Of a stretch of 64,000 nt of DNA, positions 41,621-53,026 are shown in pieces. The notes under the pieces were generated by a model. The model worked only from the letters and a program-made list of their open reading frames with translations. It did no database searches and was not told the origin of the DNA. The stretch lies in assembly GCA_963821275.1 (NCBI GenBank), contig CAWGDF010000009.1:248001-312000 (forward strand), written 5' to 3'. How positions within the stretch are numbered: the stretch's first letter is position 1; every line of letters starts with the position of its first letter. Source of the DNA: JACVRW01 sp963821275. Lineage in GTDB: Bacteria; Actinomycetota; Thermoleophilia; Solirubrobacterales; Thermoleophilaceae. The position numbers were made by a program, and so were the translations under genes.

Positions 41621-42667
41621 CTATCGGGTACCCGGCGAGCGCAGATAGATCGGGTTGGAGACGATCCAGGTCCGCTCGCGGCCGCGGGCCCGGCGCAGCG
41701 CCTCCACCCGATAGACCCCGGGCTCCTCCACCTCGTGCTCGAGCGAGGTCCCCTCGCGCTCGGCGATCTTCGTCCCGTCCCGCAGCAGCCGCAGGCGGGC
41801 GGAGAGCGGCGTGCGGACCTCAAGCGTGCGGCGGCCGGCCGGGGCCTCCGCGCCCATGGGAAGGTCGTCCGCCGCGAAGGTGAAGCCCTTCGCCGGAGCC
41901 ACCACGTCGGCGGCGATGTAGCAGCGGCCGTCCCTGAGCGCGGCGTAGACCTGCTCCCGGTCGTGCTCCAGCACGCCGGTCGGAGGCTCGCTGCAGAGCA
42001 CGTGCGTGCGGATGAAGCGGAACGAGCGCCGGTAGGCCATCACCCGCAGTGGCACCACTGGGCCGACGCGAATGCCGAACTGATGCGCGTCGAGGCCGCC
42101 GAGCGCCACCACCCGGCGCTCGCGGCAGAGCGCGTCCCACGCCCTGAGGTTGCGGTCCGGCGGATGGTCGAGAGCGCGCGACGGCAGGGCCACGAAGCGC
42201 AGCAGCTCGTACACGCTCCGTGCGGCCGCGGCCGTGTCGTTCACGAAGCTCCACAGCTCCACCCCGTCGAGGGCGTCGCAGTCGAGGCCGTCGAAGGGCA
42301 TCGGCACGGCCCGCTTGAAGCGCGCCGAACCCTCCGAGAACGGGTGGGCCGCAAAGCCGAAGCCGCCCGCCTCCCTGACCGCATGGCAGATGCCGTGCGC
42401 GTCCAGCCCGTGGTGGTCGATCACCTCGTCCAGCCCGAACGCCAGGTAGTGGTTGCGCCGCGGGGGCGACACCTCGAGCCCCACCAGCACCAGGGCGCTG
42501 CCGTACCAGCCCTCTTCGCCCCGGTCCTTGGCCTCGAGCGAGTCGTGGTCGGTGAGCAGGACCACATCGGCCCGGGCGCGCCGCGCGGCGCGCGCGATCT
42601 GCGGGACTGTTCCGGTCCCGTCGGAGTAGCGCGAGTGCAGGTGGACGACACAGGCCAGATCGTGCAT
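41621..42667 (-). CDS. PHP-domain metal-dependent phosphoesterase
   Basis: The 348-residue protein has the PHP signature VVHLHSRYSDGTG at the N-terminus, LLTDHDSLEAK, GFAAHPFSEG and LGGLDAHQFG, giving the metal-binding His and Asp residues of the fold. A C-terminal beta-rich region of about 100 residues (VEEPGVYRVEALRRARG) follows, as in PHP proteins annotated as CehA/McbA-family. The substrate is unknown. ATG 42667 lies 19 bp from the divergent acnA start, with overlapping -10 boxes. Confidence 0.82.
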   Translation of the reverse strand: MHDLACVVHLHSRYSDGTGTVPQIARAARRARADVVLLTDHDSLEAKDRGEEGWYGSALVLVGLEVSPPRRNHYLAFGLDEVIDHHGLDAHGICHAVREAGGFGFAAHPFSEGSARFKRAVPMPFDGLDCDALDGVELWSFVNDTAAAARSVYELLRFVALPSRALDHPPDRNLRAWDALCRERRVVALGGLDAHQFGIRVGPVVPLRVMAYRRSFRFIRTHVLCSEPPTGVLEHDREQVYAALRDGRCYIAADVVAPAKGFTFAADDLPMGAEAPAGRRTLEVRTPLSARLRLLRDGTKIAEREGTSLEHEVEEPGVYRVEALRRARGRERTWIVSNPIYLRSPGTR

Positions 42668-42673
42668 GCCGGG

Positions 42674-42680
42674 TAGTGTC
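42674..42680. promoter_or_regulatory. Overlapping divergent -10 elements, PHP gene and acnA
   Basis: TAGTGT (42674-42679, plus) ends 7 nt before acnA GTG 42687. GACACT (42680-42675, minus) ends 7 nt before the PHP ATG at 42667. The two hexamers share five base pairs, so the two genes could compete for polymerase. Confidence 0.5.
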
Positions 42681-42686
42681 TTAGAC

Positions 42687-45390
<2,704 letters not shown>

Positions 45391-45398
<8 letters not shown>

Positions 45399-45852
45399 GC
45401 CTGACCCGCGTCGTGGCGCAAGCGCCGGGCTCGGCCCGGCGCGCAGCGAGGTGCTCCGGCACCACGACCTCTGCTTCGGCTGCGGCCCGGCCAACCTGTT
45501 CGGCCTGCAGCTCGAGCTGGAGCGGACGCCGGACGGTGGGGTGGAGGGGCGCTTCTTCGTCAAGCAGGACCACCAGGGCCCGCCGGGCCATGCCCATGGT
45601 GGCGTGCTCGCGGCGGCGCTGGACGAGGCGATGGCGCTGCTCGTGTTCGACGAGGGGTCCGTGGCGGTGACCGCGCGGCTGGAGGTCGATCTGAAGGCGC
45701 CGGCCCCGGTCGGAACGTTCGTGACGGTCTCCGCTCGGGTGGCCAGGTCGGAGGGCCGCCGGATCGAGCTCGTCGCCCGAGCCGCCGGCGCCGAGGAGCC
45801 ACGCACCCTGCTCGCCGAGGCGCGGGGCGTGTTCGTACGGCCGGCGGGGTAG
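45391..45852 (+). CDS. Hotdog-fold thioesterase (PaaI-like)
   Basis: The 153-residue protein has the hotdog signature GPPGHAHGGVLAAALDEAMA near residue 68, preceded by HHDLCFGCGPANLFGLQLE, a motif of small acyl-CoA thioesterases, and followed by TARLEVDLKAPAPVG. It probably hydrolyses an acyl-CoA. GTG 45391 lies within the last codons of acnA, so it is translated with it. Confidence 0.8.
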
Positions 45853-45953
45853 GGCGGCGGGTCCCGCGGCTCGAGCCGGCCGGCGATGGAAGTCTCCACC
45901 GCAGCGACGCGGGGCGGTTGCTGGGACGGGTTCTGTCACTGTCGCGCCCCGCC

Positions 45954-45982
45954 TTGACAATTGATAGATCAATCAATAAAGT
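45954..45982 (+). promoter_or_regulatory. Promoter with TetR operator in the spacer
   Basis: A -35 TTGACA (45954-45959), exactly 17 bp of spacer and a -10 TAAAGT (45977-45982) are followed after 7 nt by GTG 45990. The spacer holds TTGATAGATCAATCAA (45961-45976), whose core TTGAT-AG-ATCAA is an inverted repeat. The same 17 bases recur before the MFS gene. Confidence 0.75.
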
Positions 45983-45989
45983 GGTGGCT

Positions 45990-46532
45990 GTGAGTCCGAG
46001 AACCGCCTCCCGCCCCGAGCCCCGCGCCAGCTCCGACGAGCGGCGCGAGCAGGTGATCGACGCCGCGGTCAAGGAGTTTGCCGCCCACGGCTTCCACGCG
46101 GCCAGCACCGGCGCGATCGCCAAGCGGGCCGGCATCTCGCAGCCCTACATCTACGCGCTCTTCCCCAACAAGCACGAGCTGTTCCTTGCCGTGCACCGGC
46201 ACGTGGTCGCGCGGATTCGCACGGCGTTCGCCGAGGCGGCCCAAGGGGCGGGCGACCCAGAGGAGCGACTCGCGCTCATGGGCCACGCCTATATGGGCCT
46301 GCTGGAGGACCGCGACGAGATCGTCGTCCAGATGCAGGCCCACGCCGCAGCGGGCGATCCCGAGCTTCGGGACCCGGTGCGGCGCGAGTTCATGCAGCTC
46401 ATGGACGACGTCGAGCGCCTGAGCGGCGCGCCGCACGAGCGGGTCGTGGACTTCTTCGCCATGGGCATGCTGCTGAACGTGGCGGCCGCGCTCGACCTGC
46501 CGCGCGACTACTGCTGGGTGGGGGAGGCGTGA
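45990..46532 (+). CDS. TetR-family transcriptional regulator
   Basis: The 180-residue repressor has an N-terminal HTH (REQVIDAAVKEFAAHGFHAAS, then AIAKRAGISQPYIYALFPNKHELF). The ligand-binding domain is variable. GTG 45990 is preferred over GTG 45981/45984 because it lies 7 nt after the -10 box, predicting a leaderless mRNA. Its own promoter and the region before the MFS transporter share an operator, so it likely represses both itself and the exporter, with the exported compound as inducer. Confidence 0.88.
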   Translation: MSPRTASRPEPRASSDERREQVIDAAVKEFAAHGFHAASTGAIAKRAGISQPYIYALFPNKHELFLAVHRHVVARIRTAFAEAAQGAGDPEERLALMGHAYMGLLEDRDEIVVQMQAHAAAGDPELRDPVRREFMQLMDDVERLSGAPHERVVDFFAMGMLLNVAAALDLPRDYCWVGEA

Positions 46533-46562
46533 GAACGAGCCTCTCTCTTTTTTCGCATCGTC

Positions 46563-46579
46563 TTGATAGATCAATCAAT
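46563..46579 (+). promoter_or_regulatory. Second TetR operator, upstream of the MFS exporter
   Basis: The 17 bases TTGATAGATCAATCAAT are identical to 45961-45977. The copy lies 20 bp before an AAGGAG ribosome-binding site (46587-46592) and GTG 46600. A clear -35/-10 pair is not visible. Confidence 0.7.
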
Positions 46580-46599
46580 CAGCTAGAAGGAGAAACCAA

Positions 46600-47997
46600 G
46601 TGACTACGCGCAGCGGCTGGACCCTGGCGATCGTCTCGATCGCGCTCTTCATGGTCACCCTGGACAACCTGGTCGTGACCAATGCTCTGGTGAGCATTCG
46701 GGAGGATCTCGGCGCTTCTCTCGAGGAGCTCGAGTGGACGGTGAACGCCTACACCCTCAGCTTCGCCGTCTTCCTGCTCACCGCTGCGGCCCTGGGCGAC
46801 CGCCTCGGCCGCCGCTCGGTGTTCGTGGTGGGCCTGGGCGTGTTCACCCTGGCCTCGGCGGCCGCCGCGCTGGCGCCGAGCACCGACGCCCTGATCGCCT
46901 CGCGGGCGGTGCAGGGGCTGGGGGCGGCGATCATCACGCCGCTGTCGCTGACCCTCCTGAGCGAGGCCTTCAGCGCCGACAAGCGCGGCCTGGCGCTGGG
47001 CATCTGGTCCGGCGTATCCGGGCTGGGCGTGGCGCTCGGCCCCGTGGTGGGCGGCGCCGTGGTCGAGGGCTTCTCCTGGCAGTGGATCTTCTGGCTCAAC
47101 GTTCCGGTGGGGCTCGCGCTCGCCCCGGCCGCACTGATGCTCCTCCGCGAGAGCCGCGGACCGGTGGCCACGCTCGACGTGCCCGGTGTGGCGCTCGCCA
47201 GCGGCGGGCTGCTGGGCGTCGTGTTCGGGATCGTCCGGGCCCAGTCGCTCGGGTGGACGAGCACGCCCGTGCTGGTCGCGATCGGCGGCGGGGCGCTGCT
47301 GCTGGCGGCCTTCGTCGCCTGGGAGCTCCGCACCCGCGCGCCGATGCTGCCGATGCGGTTCTTCGGCAACCGGGCTTTCGCGGCCACCAGCGGCGTGTCG
47401 CTGGCGATGTTCTTCGGCGCGTTCGGCTCGATCTTCCTGCTGGCCCAGTTCTTCCAGGTGGCGCAGGGCTACTCGCCGCTCGAGGCGGGCATCCGCACGC
47501 TGCCCTGGACGGCGATGCCGATCTTCGTGGCCCCGATCGCGGGGATCCTGTCCGACCGCATCGGCAGCCGCCCGTTGATGGCGGCGGGCCTGGCGCTGCA
47601 GGCTTCGGCGCTGTCGTGGCTCGCGCTGGTCACGGCACCCGACGTGGCCTACGGCCTCCTGATCCCGGGCTTCGTGATGGCGGGGACGGGCATGGCGCTC
47701 GTGTTCGCGCCGTCGGCCAACGCCGTGCTGAGCGCGGTGCGGCCGAGCGAGGCCGGGCAGGCCTCGGGGGCGGTGAACACGATCCGCGAGATCGGCGGCG
47801 TGCTGGGAGTCGCCGTCCTGGCCACGGTGTTCACCGGCGCCGGGGGCATGGGCTCGCCGCAGGCCTACGTGGACGGGCTGGTGCCGGCCGTTTGGGTCGG
47901 AGCCGCGGTCCTCGCGCTGGGCGCGGTGGTGGCCCTGCTGGTGCCGGCCAAGTCCGCCGAGGCGGCGGTCGGTGAGCTCGCTCCGGCCGCCGCGTAG
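46600..47997 (+). CDS. DHA2-family MFS drug exporter (EmrB/QacA type)
   Basis: The 465-residue transporter has up to 14 membrane segments. Motifs are FMVTLDNLVVTNALVSI and ELEWTVNAYTLSFAVFLLTAAALGDRLGRR (motif A), RAVQGLGAAIITPLSL, and GVSGLGVALGPVVGG (motif C), typical of proton-driven multidrug exporters. The GTG start has a strong AAGGAG site 7 nt upstream, unlike many leaderless neighbours. It is controlled by the adjacent TetR regulator through the operator at 46563. Confidence 0.9.
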   Translation: MTTRSGWTLAIVSIALFMVTLDNLVVTNALVSIREDLGASLEELEWTVNAYTLSFAVFLLTAAALGDRLGRRSVFVVGLGVFTLASAAAALAPSTDALIASRAVQGLGAAIITPLSLTLLSEAFSADKRGLALGIWSGVSGLGVALGPVVGGAVVEGFSWQWIFWLNVPVGLALAPAALMLLRESRGPVATLDVPGVALASGGLLGVVFGIVRAQSLGWTSTPVLVAIGGGALLLAAFVAWELRTRAPMLPMRFFGNRAFAATSGVSLAMFFGAFGSIFLLAQFFQVAQGYSPLEAGIRTLPWTAMPIFVAPIAGILSDRIGSRPLMAAGLALQASALSWLALVTAPDVAYGLLIPGFVMAGTGMALVFAPSANAVLSAVRPSEAGQASGAVNTIREIGGVLGVAVLATVFTGAGGMGSPQAYVDGLVPAVWVGAAVLALGAVVALLVPAKSAEAAVGELAPAAA

Positions 47998-48027
47998 CGC
48001 AAACGGGAGGTGGGTAGAAGGGACCCG

Positions 48028-49986
48028 ATGGCCGAGAACCTCACCCGCCAGATCCTGCGGGACCATCTCGTCGACGGCGAGCTGAGCCCGGGGGAGTCGA
48101 TCTCCCTGCGCGTGGACCAGACGCTGCTCCAGGACGCCACCGGCACGATGGCCCTGATGCAGTTCGAGCAGCTCGAGGTCCCCCGGGTGAAGGTCGAGCG
48201 GGCGGTCCAGTACATCGACCACAACATCATCCAGCTGGACTTCAAGAACCCCGACGACCACCGGATGCTGCGCGCGCTGTGCCGGCGCTACGGGATCGAC
48301 TACTCGCGGCCGGGCAACGGGATCTGCCACTACGTGCACATCGAGCGCTACGCGCGGCCGGGCGGGATACTGGTGGGCGCCGACTCCCACACCACCACGA
48401 GCGGGGCCCTGGGCATGATCGCCATCGGCGCGGGCGGGCTCGACGTGGCGGTGGCGATGGCCGGGCACCCGTACGAGATCGCCTGTCCCGAGGTCGTCGA
48501 GGTGCACCTGGCGGACACGCTCGACCGCCCCTGGGTCCAGGCCAAGGACGTGATCCTCGAGCTGCTGCGCCGGCTCAGCGTGCGCGGCGGGAAGAACAAG
48601 GTGTTCGAGTTCACCGGCCCCGGCACCGCCGACCTGAGCGTCCCCGAGCGCGGCACGATCGCCAACATGATCGCCGAGCTGGGCGCCACCAGCGCGGTCT
48701 TCCCGCCCGACGACAACACGCGCGAGTGGCTGCGGCGCCAGCAGCGCGAGGACGACTTCGAGGAGCTCGCGCCCGAGGAGGGCTGCGAGTACGACGAGCG
48801 GGTGGAGATCGACCTGTCCGAGCTCGGGCCGCTCGTGGCCAAGCCCCAGAACCCCGACAACGTCGTGCCGGTCGAGGAGGTGGCGGGCACGCCCATCGAG
48901 CAGGTCTGCATCGGCTCGTCGGTGAACTCGGCCTACCTCGACCTGGCGCTTCCCGGCGCCGTGCTGGCCGAGGGCGACGGCCGCGAGGTGCACGAGCGGG
49001 TGACCGCCACCGCCACGCCCGGATCGCGCCAGATCCTGGTGGCCATCGCCGAGTCCGGCGTCTACCGCCAGCTCGTCGAGGGCGGGGTGCGGATGCTCGA
49101 GCCGGTGTGCGGGCCCTGCGTGGGCATGGGACAGGCCCCGCCCTCGGACGCCAACTCGCTGCGCACCTTCAACCGCAACTTCCCGGGCCGCTCTGGCACC
49201 CCCGAGGACTCGGTCTACCTCTGCTCGCCCGCGATCGCGGCCGTGTCGATGCTGCACGGCGAGATCCGCGACCCGCGTGAGCACGGAGATCCTCCCGAGC
49301 TGCTCGAGATGCCCGAGCTCAAGCCGTACGTGGACGACCGCCACATCCTCGCTCCGGCGACGGAGGACGAGGCCGACGAGGTCGAGATCCCGCGCGGGCC
49401 CAACATCAAGACGCCGCCCGAGCACGTCCCGCTCGAGGACGAGCTGAGCGCGAAGATCGCGACCGTGCAGCCCGACAACATCTCGACCGGCGACCTGGCC
49501 CCCGACGGAGTGATCGTCATGAGCTACCGCTCGAACATCCCCGCGATAGCCGAGTTCACCTTCCAGCACCGCGACCCGGAGTTCCGCAAGCGCATGCAGG
49601 AGTGGGGCTCGGGCTTCATCGTCGGCGGCGAGAACTACGGCCAGGGATCGTCGCGCGAGCATGCCGCGCTGGCGCCGCTGCAGCTCGGCGTGAAGGGTGT
49701 GTTCGCCAAGTCGTTCGCCCGCATCCACCGGCGCAACCTGGTGGCCCAGGGGATCCTGGCGCTCACCTTCGCCGACGAGGCCGACTACGACCGGGCCAAG
49801 GTGGGGGAGACCTGGACCCTGCCGCGGGTGCGGGAGGAGCTGGAGGAGGGGGCGGAGCAGATCACGGTCAAGATCGAGGAGTCGGGCGACGAGATCGCCC
49901 TGGCGCACGACCTCGCTCCCAAGGAGCGTGAGATCCTGCTGAGCGGTGGCCTCCTCCACTACCTCAAGGAGCAGGCGGCCGCTTGA
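48028..49986 (+). CDS. Aconitate hydratase, shorter mitochondrial/Aquifex-type
   Basis: This is a second aconitase-superfamily enzyme of 652 residues, with LVGADSHTTTSGALGMIAIGAGGLDVA, cluster Cys in EPVCGPCVGMGQAP and LCSPAIAA, and the swivel motif GGENYGQGSSREHAALAP. The length and order match the putative aconitase class distinct from AcnA. Homoaconitase or 2-methylcitrate-type activity is possible. ATG 48028 has GAAGGG upstream; a GTG at 48010 is a poorer start. The end of the gene is 1 nt from the next GTG. Confidence 0.85.
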   Translation: MAENLTRQILRDHLVDGELSPGESISLRVDQTLLQDATGTMALMQFEQLEVPRVKVERAVQYIDHNIIQLDFKNPDDHRMLRALCRRYGIDYSRPGNGICHYVHIERYARPGGILVGADSHTTTSGALGMIAIGAGGLDVAVAMAGHPYEIACPEVVEVHLADTLDRPWVQAKDVILELLRRLSVRGGKNKVFEFTGPGTADLSVPERGTIANMIAELGATSAVFPPDDNTREWLRRQQREDDFEELAPEEGCEYDERVEIDLSELGPLVAKPQNPDNVVPVEEVAGTPIEQVCIGSSVNSAYLDLALPGAVLAEGDGREVHERVTATATPGSRQILVAIAESGVYRQLVEGGVRMLEPVCGPCVGMGQAPPSDANSLRTFNRNFPGRSGTPEDSVYLCSPAIAAVSMLHGEIRDPREHGDPPELLEMPELKPYVDDRHILAPATEDEADEVEIPRGPNIKTPPEHVPLEDELSAKIATVQPDNISTGDLAPDGVIVMSYRSNIPAIAEFTFQHRDPEFRKRMQEWGSGFIVGGENYGQGSSREHAALAPLQLGVKGVFAKSFARIHRRNLVAQGILALTFADEADYDRAKVGETWTLPRVREELEEGAEQITVKIEESGDEIALAHDLAPKEREILLSGGLLHYLKEQAAA

Positions 49987-49987
49987 C

Positions 49988-51160
49988 GTGGCGGCCGTGC
50001 GCGAGCGCTTTCCCGCGCTCGCGAGCGGCGCCGCCTTCCTCGACGGGCCGGGCGGGTCGCAGGCGCCCGCCGAGGTGATCGAGGCGGTCGCCTCCTACCT
50101 GCGCGACTCCAACGCCAACCTGGGCGGCGCCTTCGCCACCTCGGCAGCCTCGGACGACGTGATGGAGCGCGGCCGGGCGGCCGCGGCGGGCTTCACCGGC
50201 AGCGAGCCCGAGGCGATCGCCTTCGGGGCGAACATGACCACGCTCAACTTCCAGCTGGCGCACGCGATGGCCCGCACCATGGAGCCCGGGGACGAGATCG
50301 TGGTGACCCAGCTCGACCACGACGCCAACATCTCGCCCTGGCTGCTGGTGGCCGGTGACCACGACCTGGTGGTACGCCCGGCCCCTATCCGGCCCGAGGA
50401 CGTGACCCTCGACGAGGACGCCCTGGAGGAGATGCTGTCCGAGCGGACCCGGGTGGTGGCCTTCACCCTGGCCTCGAACGCGGTCGGCTCGGTCACCGAC
50501 GCCGCCCGCATCGCCGCGGCGGCCCATCGCGTCGGGGCGCTCGCCTGGGCCGACGGCGTTCACCTCGCCCCCCATCGCCGCCTGCGCCAGGCCGAGTGGG
50601 GCCTCGACGTCCTGCTCTGCTCCCCCTACAAGTTCTTCGGCCCGCACCTCGGGGTCGCCGCGCTCCGGCGGGACCTGGCCGAGTCGCTGCCGGCGGACCG
50701 CGTACGGCCGGCGGACGAGGAGCCGGCCGGCCACCGCTTCGAGGCCGGCACCCAGTCGCACGAGGCGGTGGCGGGCACCACGGCCGCCGTCGAGTACCTG
50801 CGCTCACTGGGCGACGGGGACCTGGACCTCGCCTTCGCCCGGATCGAGCAGCACGAGACGGCTCTGGCGGACCGCTTTCTCGCCGGCATGCCGGAGGCTC
50901 TCGAGCTCTACGGCATCCCCCACGCCGAGGACCGCACGCCCACCTTCTGCTTCAACGTCCCGGGGCGCTCGCCGCGCGACGTGGCCGAGAGGCTGGGCGA
51001 GCGGGACATCTACGTCTGGGACGGCCACTACTACGCCCTGGAGCCCATCCGCGCGCTCGGACTGGAGCCCGACGGCGCCGTGCGCGCCGGCTTTCTCCAC
51101 TACACCAGCGAGGAGGAGGTCGACCGCCTGCTGGAGGCGCTCGACGACCTCAGCGCCTGA
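49988..51160 (+). CDS. Cysteine desulfurase-like PLP protein
   Basis: The 390-residue protein is a class V aminotransferase with FLDGPGGSQAP, QLDHDANISPWL, WADGVHLAPH and PLP lysine in CSPYKFFGPHLG. It belongs to the desulfurase-like group related to VC1184 and lacks an obvious Cys-containing C-terminal loop (the SufS RxGxHCA motif is replaced by RAGFLHYTS), so desulfurase activity is doubtful. GTG 49988 lies one base after the aconitase stop, implying coupled translation. Confidence 0.82.
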   Translation: MAAVRERFPALASGAAFLDGPGGSQAPAEVIEAVASYLRDSNANLGGAFATSAASDDVMERGRAAAAGFTGSEPEAIAFGANMTTLNFQLAHAMARTMEPGDEIVVTQLDHDANISPWLLVAGDHDLVVRPAPIRPEDVTLDEDALEEMLSERTRVVAFTLASNAVGSVTDAARIAAAAHRVGALAWADGVHLAPHRRLRQAEWGLDVLLCSPYKFFGPHLGVAALRRDLAESLPADRVRPADEEPAGHRFEAGTQSHEAVAGTTAAVEYLRSLGDGDLDLAFARIEQHETALADRFLAGMPEALELYGIPHAEDRTPTFCFNVPGRSPRDVAERLGERDIYVWDGHYYALEPIRALGLEPDGAVRAGFLHYTSEEEVDRLLEALDDLSA

Positions 51161-51169
51161 GCGGCCGCG

Positions 51170-51484
51170 CTACAGGTCCTCCCCGAGCCGGTTCTCCACC
51201 GAGCGCACCTTGTCCTCGAGCGTCTGGTCGGGCCGGTCGCGGCGCTCGTCGAGCTTGAGCACCGTGTAGACGCGGGGCGCGCCCTGGTCGAAGGGCACGG
51301 CGTGCAGCTCGGCCACCACCGCCAAGATGTCCGCGGTGGTTCCCTCCAGCGACGTTCCCATCGCATGCATCTGAAAGCGCACCCGCGCCTGCGCCTGCAG
51401 CCGACGCTGAATCTCGGCGATGTAGCCGCTTGCGCTCACGTCGGGGCGGCCCAGGGTCAGCACGGTGAGGTCGGCGGTGGCCAA
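51170..51484 (-). CDS. Thiamine-binding protein, MTH1187/YkoF family
   Basis: The 104-residue protein has the ferredoxin-like dimer fold pattern of MTH1187: an N-terminal strand, then IAEIQRRLQAQARVRFQMHAMGTSLEG, the loop and helix ADILAVVAELHAVPFDQGAPRVYTVLKLDERRD. Family members bind thiamine or hydroxymethylpyrimidine. The frame opens at TTG 51484, 3 nt after the stop of the HxlR regulator, so it is the second gene of that operon. Confidence 0.8.
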   Translation of the reverse strand: MATADLTVLTLGRPDVSASGYIAEIQRRLQAQARVRFQMHAMGTSLEGTTADILAVVAELHAVPFDQGAPRVYTVLKLDERRDRPDQTLEDKVRSVENRLGEDL

Positions 51485-51487
51485 CGG

Positions 51488-52144
51488 CTACACCTCCGCG
51501 GGTAAGGGGAACAGGCGGAGAAATCGCGCCACCGAGCGCGAGTCGCCCTCGACACTCGCATCTCCCGCGCGCCGTGCCTCGGGCAGGCGGCGACCCTGCC
51601 ACAGGAGCGCGGTCAGGGTAATGGGGTCGGTCTCGAGTACCGCGTCGGGGCGGTCGGCGCCGCCGCGAGCGAGGTCGAGACGGCCGTCCTCCACGTGGGC
51701 GCGGAAGCGCTGGTCGCCGAGCCGCAACTCGAAGCTGCCGGTCAGCCCGTCCGCGGCGGCGGGCTGAAAGAGGGTCTCGAGCGCGAGAATCACGGAATCG
51801 GGCCCGATGGTCGCATCTCCCGGCGGAAACGGCGCGCGGCTTCCCCAGCGGCCCAGCTCGACGATCACCGGCTCGAGCTGCCGGCCGCGCTCGCTGAGCT
51901 CGTACACACGCGAGCCGGCCGGCGGCGCCAGCGTGCGCCGGCCCACCAGTCCCGCCTGCTCCAGGTCGCGAAGGCGTTGCGAGAGGACGTCGGGGCTCAC
52001 GTGAGGCAGACCCGCACGCAGGTCGGTGAAGCGCTTGGGGCCGAGCAGCAGCTCGCGGACCACGAGAAGTGCCCAGCGCTCGCCGATCACGTCCAGGGCG
52101 CGGGCAATTCCGCAGAGGTCGCCGTAGGTGCGCTGGCCCGCCAC
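51488..52144 (-). CDS. HxlR-family regulator with C-terminal SCP2-like domain
   Basis: The 218-residue protein has an HxlR winged helix (ALDVIGERWALLVVRELLLGPKRFTDLRAGLP, then VLSQRLRDLEQAGLV) in residues 10-100 and a sterol-carrier-like C-terminal region. GTG 52144 lies 7 nt after TAGACT on the minus strand, so its mRNA is leaderless. It is divergent from the VOC gene. Direct repeats in the gap overlap both promoters and are its probable operators. Confidence 0.85.
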   Translation of the reverse strand: MAGQRTYGDLCGIARALDVIGERWALLVVRELLLGPKRFTDLRAGLPHVSPDVLSQRLRDLEQAGLVGRRTLAPPAGSRVYELSERGRQLEPVIVELGRWGSRAPFPPGDATIGPDSVILALETLFQPAAADGLTGSFELRLGDQRFRAHVEDGRLDLARGGADRPDAVLETDPITLTALLWQGRRLPEARRAGDASVEGDSRSVARFLRLFPLPAEV

Positions 52145-52151
52145 GCAGTCG

Positions 52152-52214
52152 AGTCTACCCGGAAGGTCTTTTCCACGGAACTGTTAATAGGTTTTTCCAA
52201 GTAACTGCTAGGAT
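52152..52214. promoter_or_regulatory. Divergent promoters with 15-bp direct repeats between HxlR and VOC genes
   Basis: TTTTCCACGGAACTG (52169-52183) and TTTTCCAAGTAACTG (52193-52207) match at 13 of 15 bases with a 24-bp period. -10 boxes are TAGACT on the minus strand (52157-52152, 7 nt before GTG 52144) and TAGGAT on the plus strand (52209-52214, 6 nt before ATG 52221). The first repeat covers the minus -35 position and the second fills the plus spacer. Confidence 0.65.
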
Positions 52215-52220
52215 AGACGG

Positions 52221-53026
52221 ATGAGCGATCGAAACGGCTTTCAGCACGGCGTGCCGTGCTGGATCACGAACGTCCAGCCCGACGCAGCGAGCGCGGCCGC
52301 CTTCTACGGGGAGCTGTTCGGCTGGGAGACCGAGAACCTGATGCCGCCGGACGCGGACGGTGATTACATCGTCTGCCGCCTGCACGGCCGGGACGTGGCA
52401 GCCGTCGTGTCCCAGCACGGCGCGCCGCCCCCGCCGCAGCCGGTCTGGAGCACGCACATGTGGGTCGACAGCGCCGACGACACGCTGCGGGCCGTGACGG
52501 AGGCCGGCGGAAGCGTGGTGGGCCCCGCCTTCGACTCGCCCGGCGGCGGTCGCATGGCCGTGCTCGCCGACCCCGTGGGGCCGTCTTCTGCGTCTGGGAG
52601 CCGCATGAGCGGCGAGGCGCGCAGGTCGTCAACGAGCCGAACGCCTGGAGCATGAGCGCGCTGAACACCGCCGACCCCGACCGCGCCGCGTCCTTCTACG
52701 GCAGGGTGTTCGGCTGGACCACCGAGACGTTCGAGCTGGGGGAGCTCGAGGCCACGATGCTCCGCCTGCCGGGCTTCGTCGGCGGCGAGCCTGAGCAGCC
52801 GGTGTCGCGGGAGACGATCGCTGTGTTGATGCCGGCGGCGGATGCGCCGTCGCACTGGAGCGTCGACCTCTGGGTCGAGGATGCCGACAGGAGCGCCGAG
52901 CGGGCCGCGAAGCTCGGAGGCTCGGTTCTGGCGCCTCCGTTCGACACCCCTCTGTCCCGCACCGCTGTGCTGGCGGACCCGCAGGGCGCCGCCTTCTCGG
53001 TGAGCGAGATTCCCAACGTGTCCTGA
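52221..53026 (+). pseudogene. Two-domain VOC (glyoxalase-like) protein, frameshifted
   Basis: This is a double vicinal-oxygen-chelate protein of the Cfp30B type. Domain 1 has PCWITNVQPDAASAAAFYGELFGW and domain 2 SMSALNTADPDRAASFYGRVFGW. The frame breaks at GTGGGG (52575-52580): domain 1 reads DPVG, and one more G restores AVFCVWEPHE in the other frame. A single G missing from a homopolymer run is the simplest explanation, typical of sequencing error. The restored protein is about 268 residues. Confidence 0.82.

Noticed and set aside
46579..49959. Open frame of 1126 codons on the minus strand
   Set aside because: It runs opposite the MFS exporter and the second aconitase, is extremely His/Arg/Gly-rich and lacks any domain.
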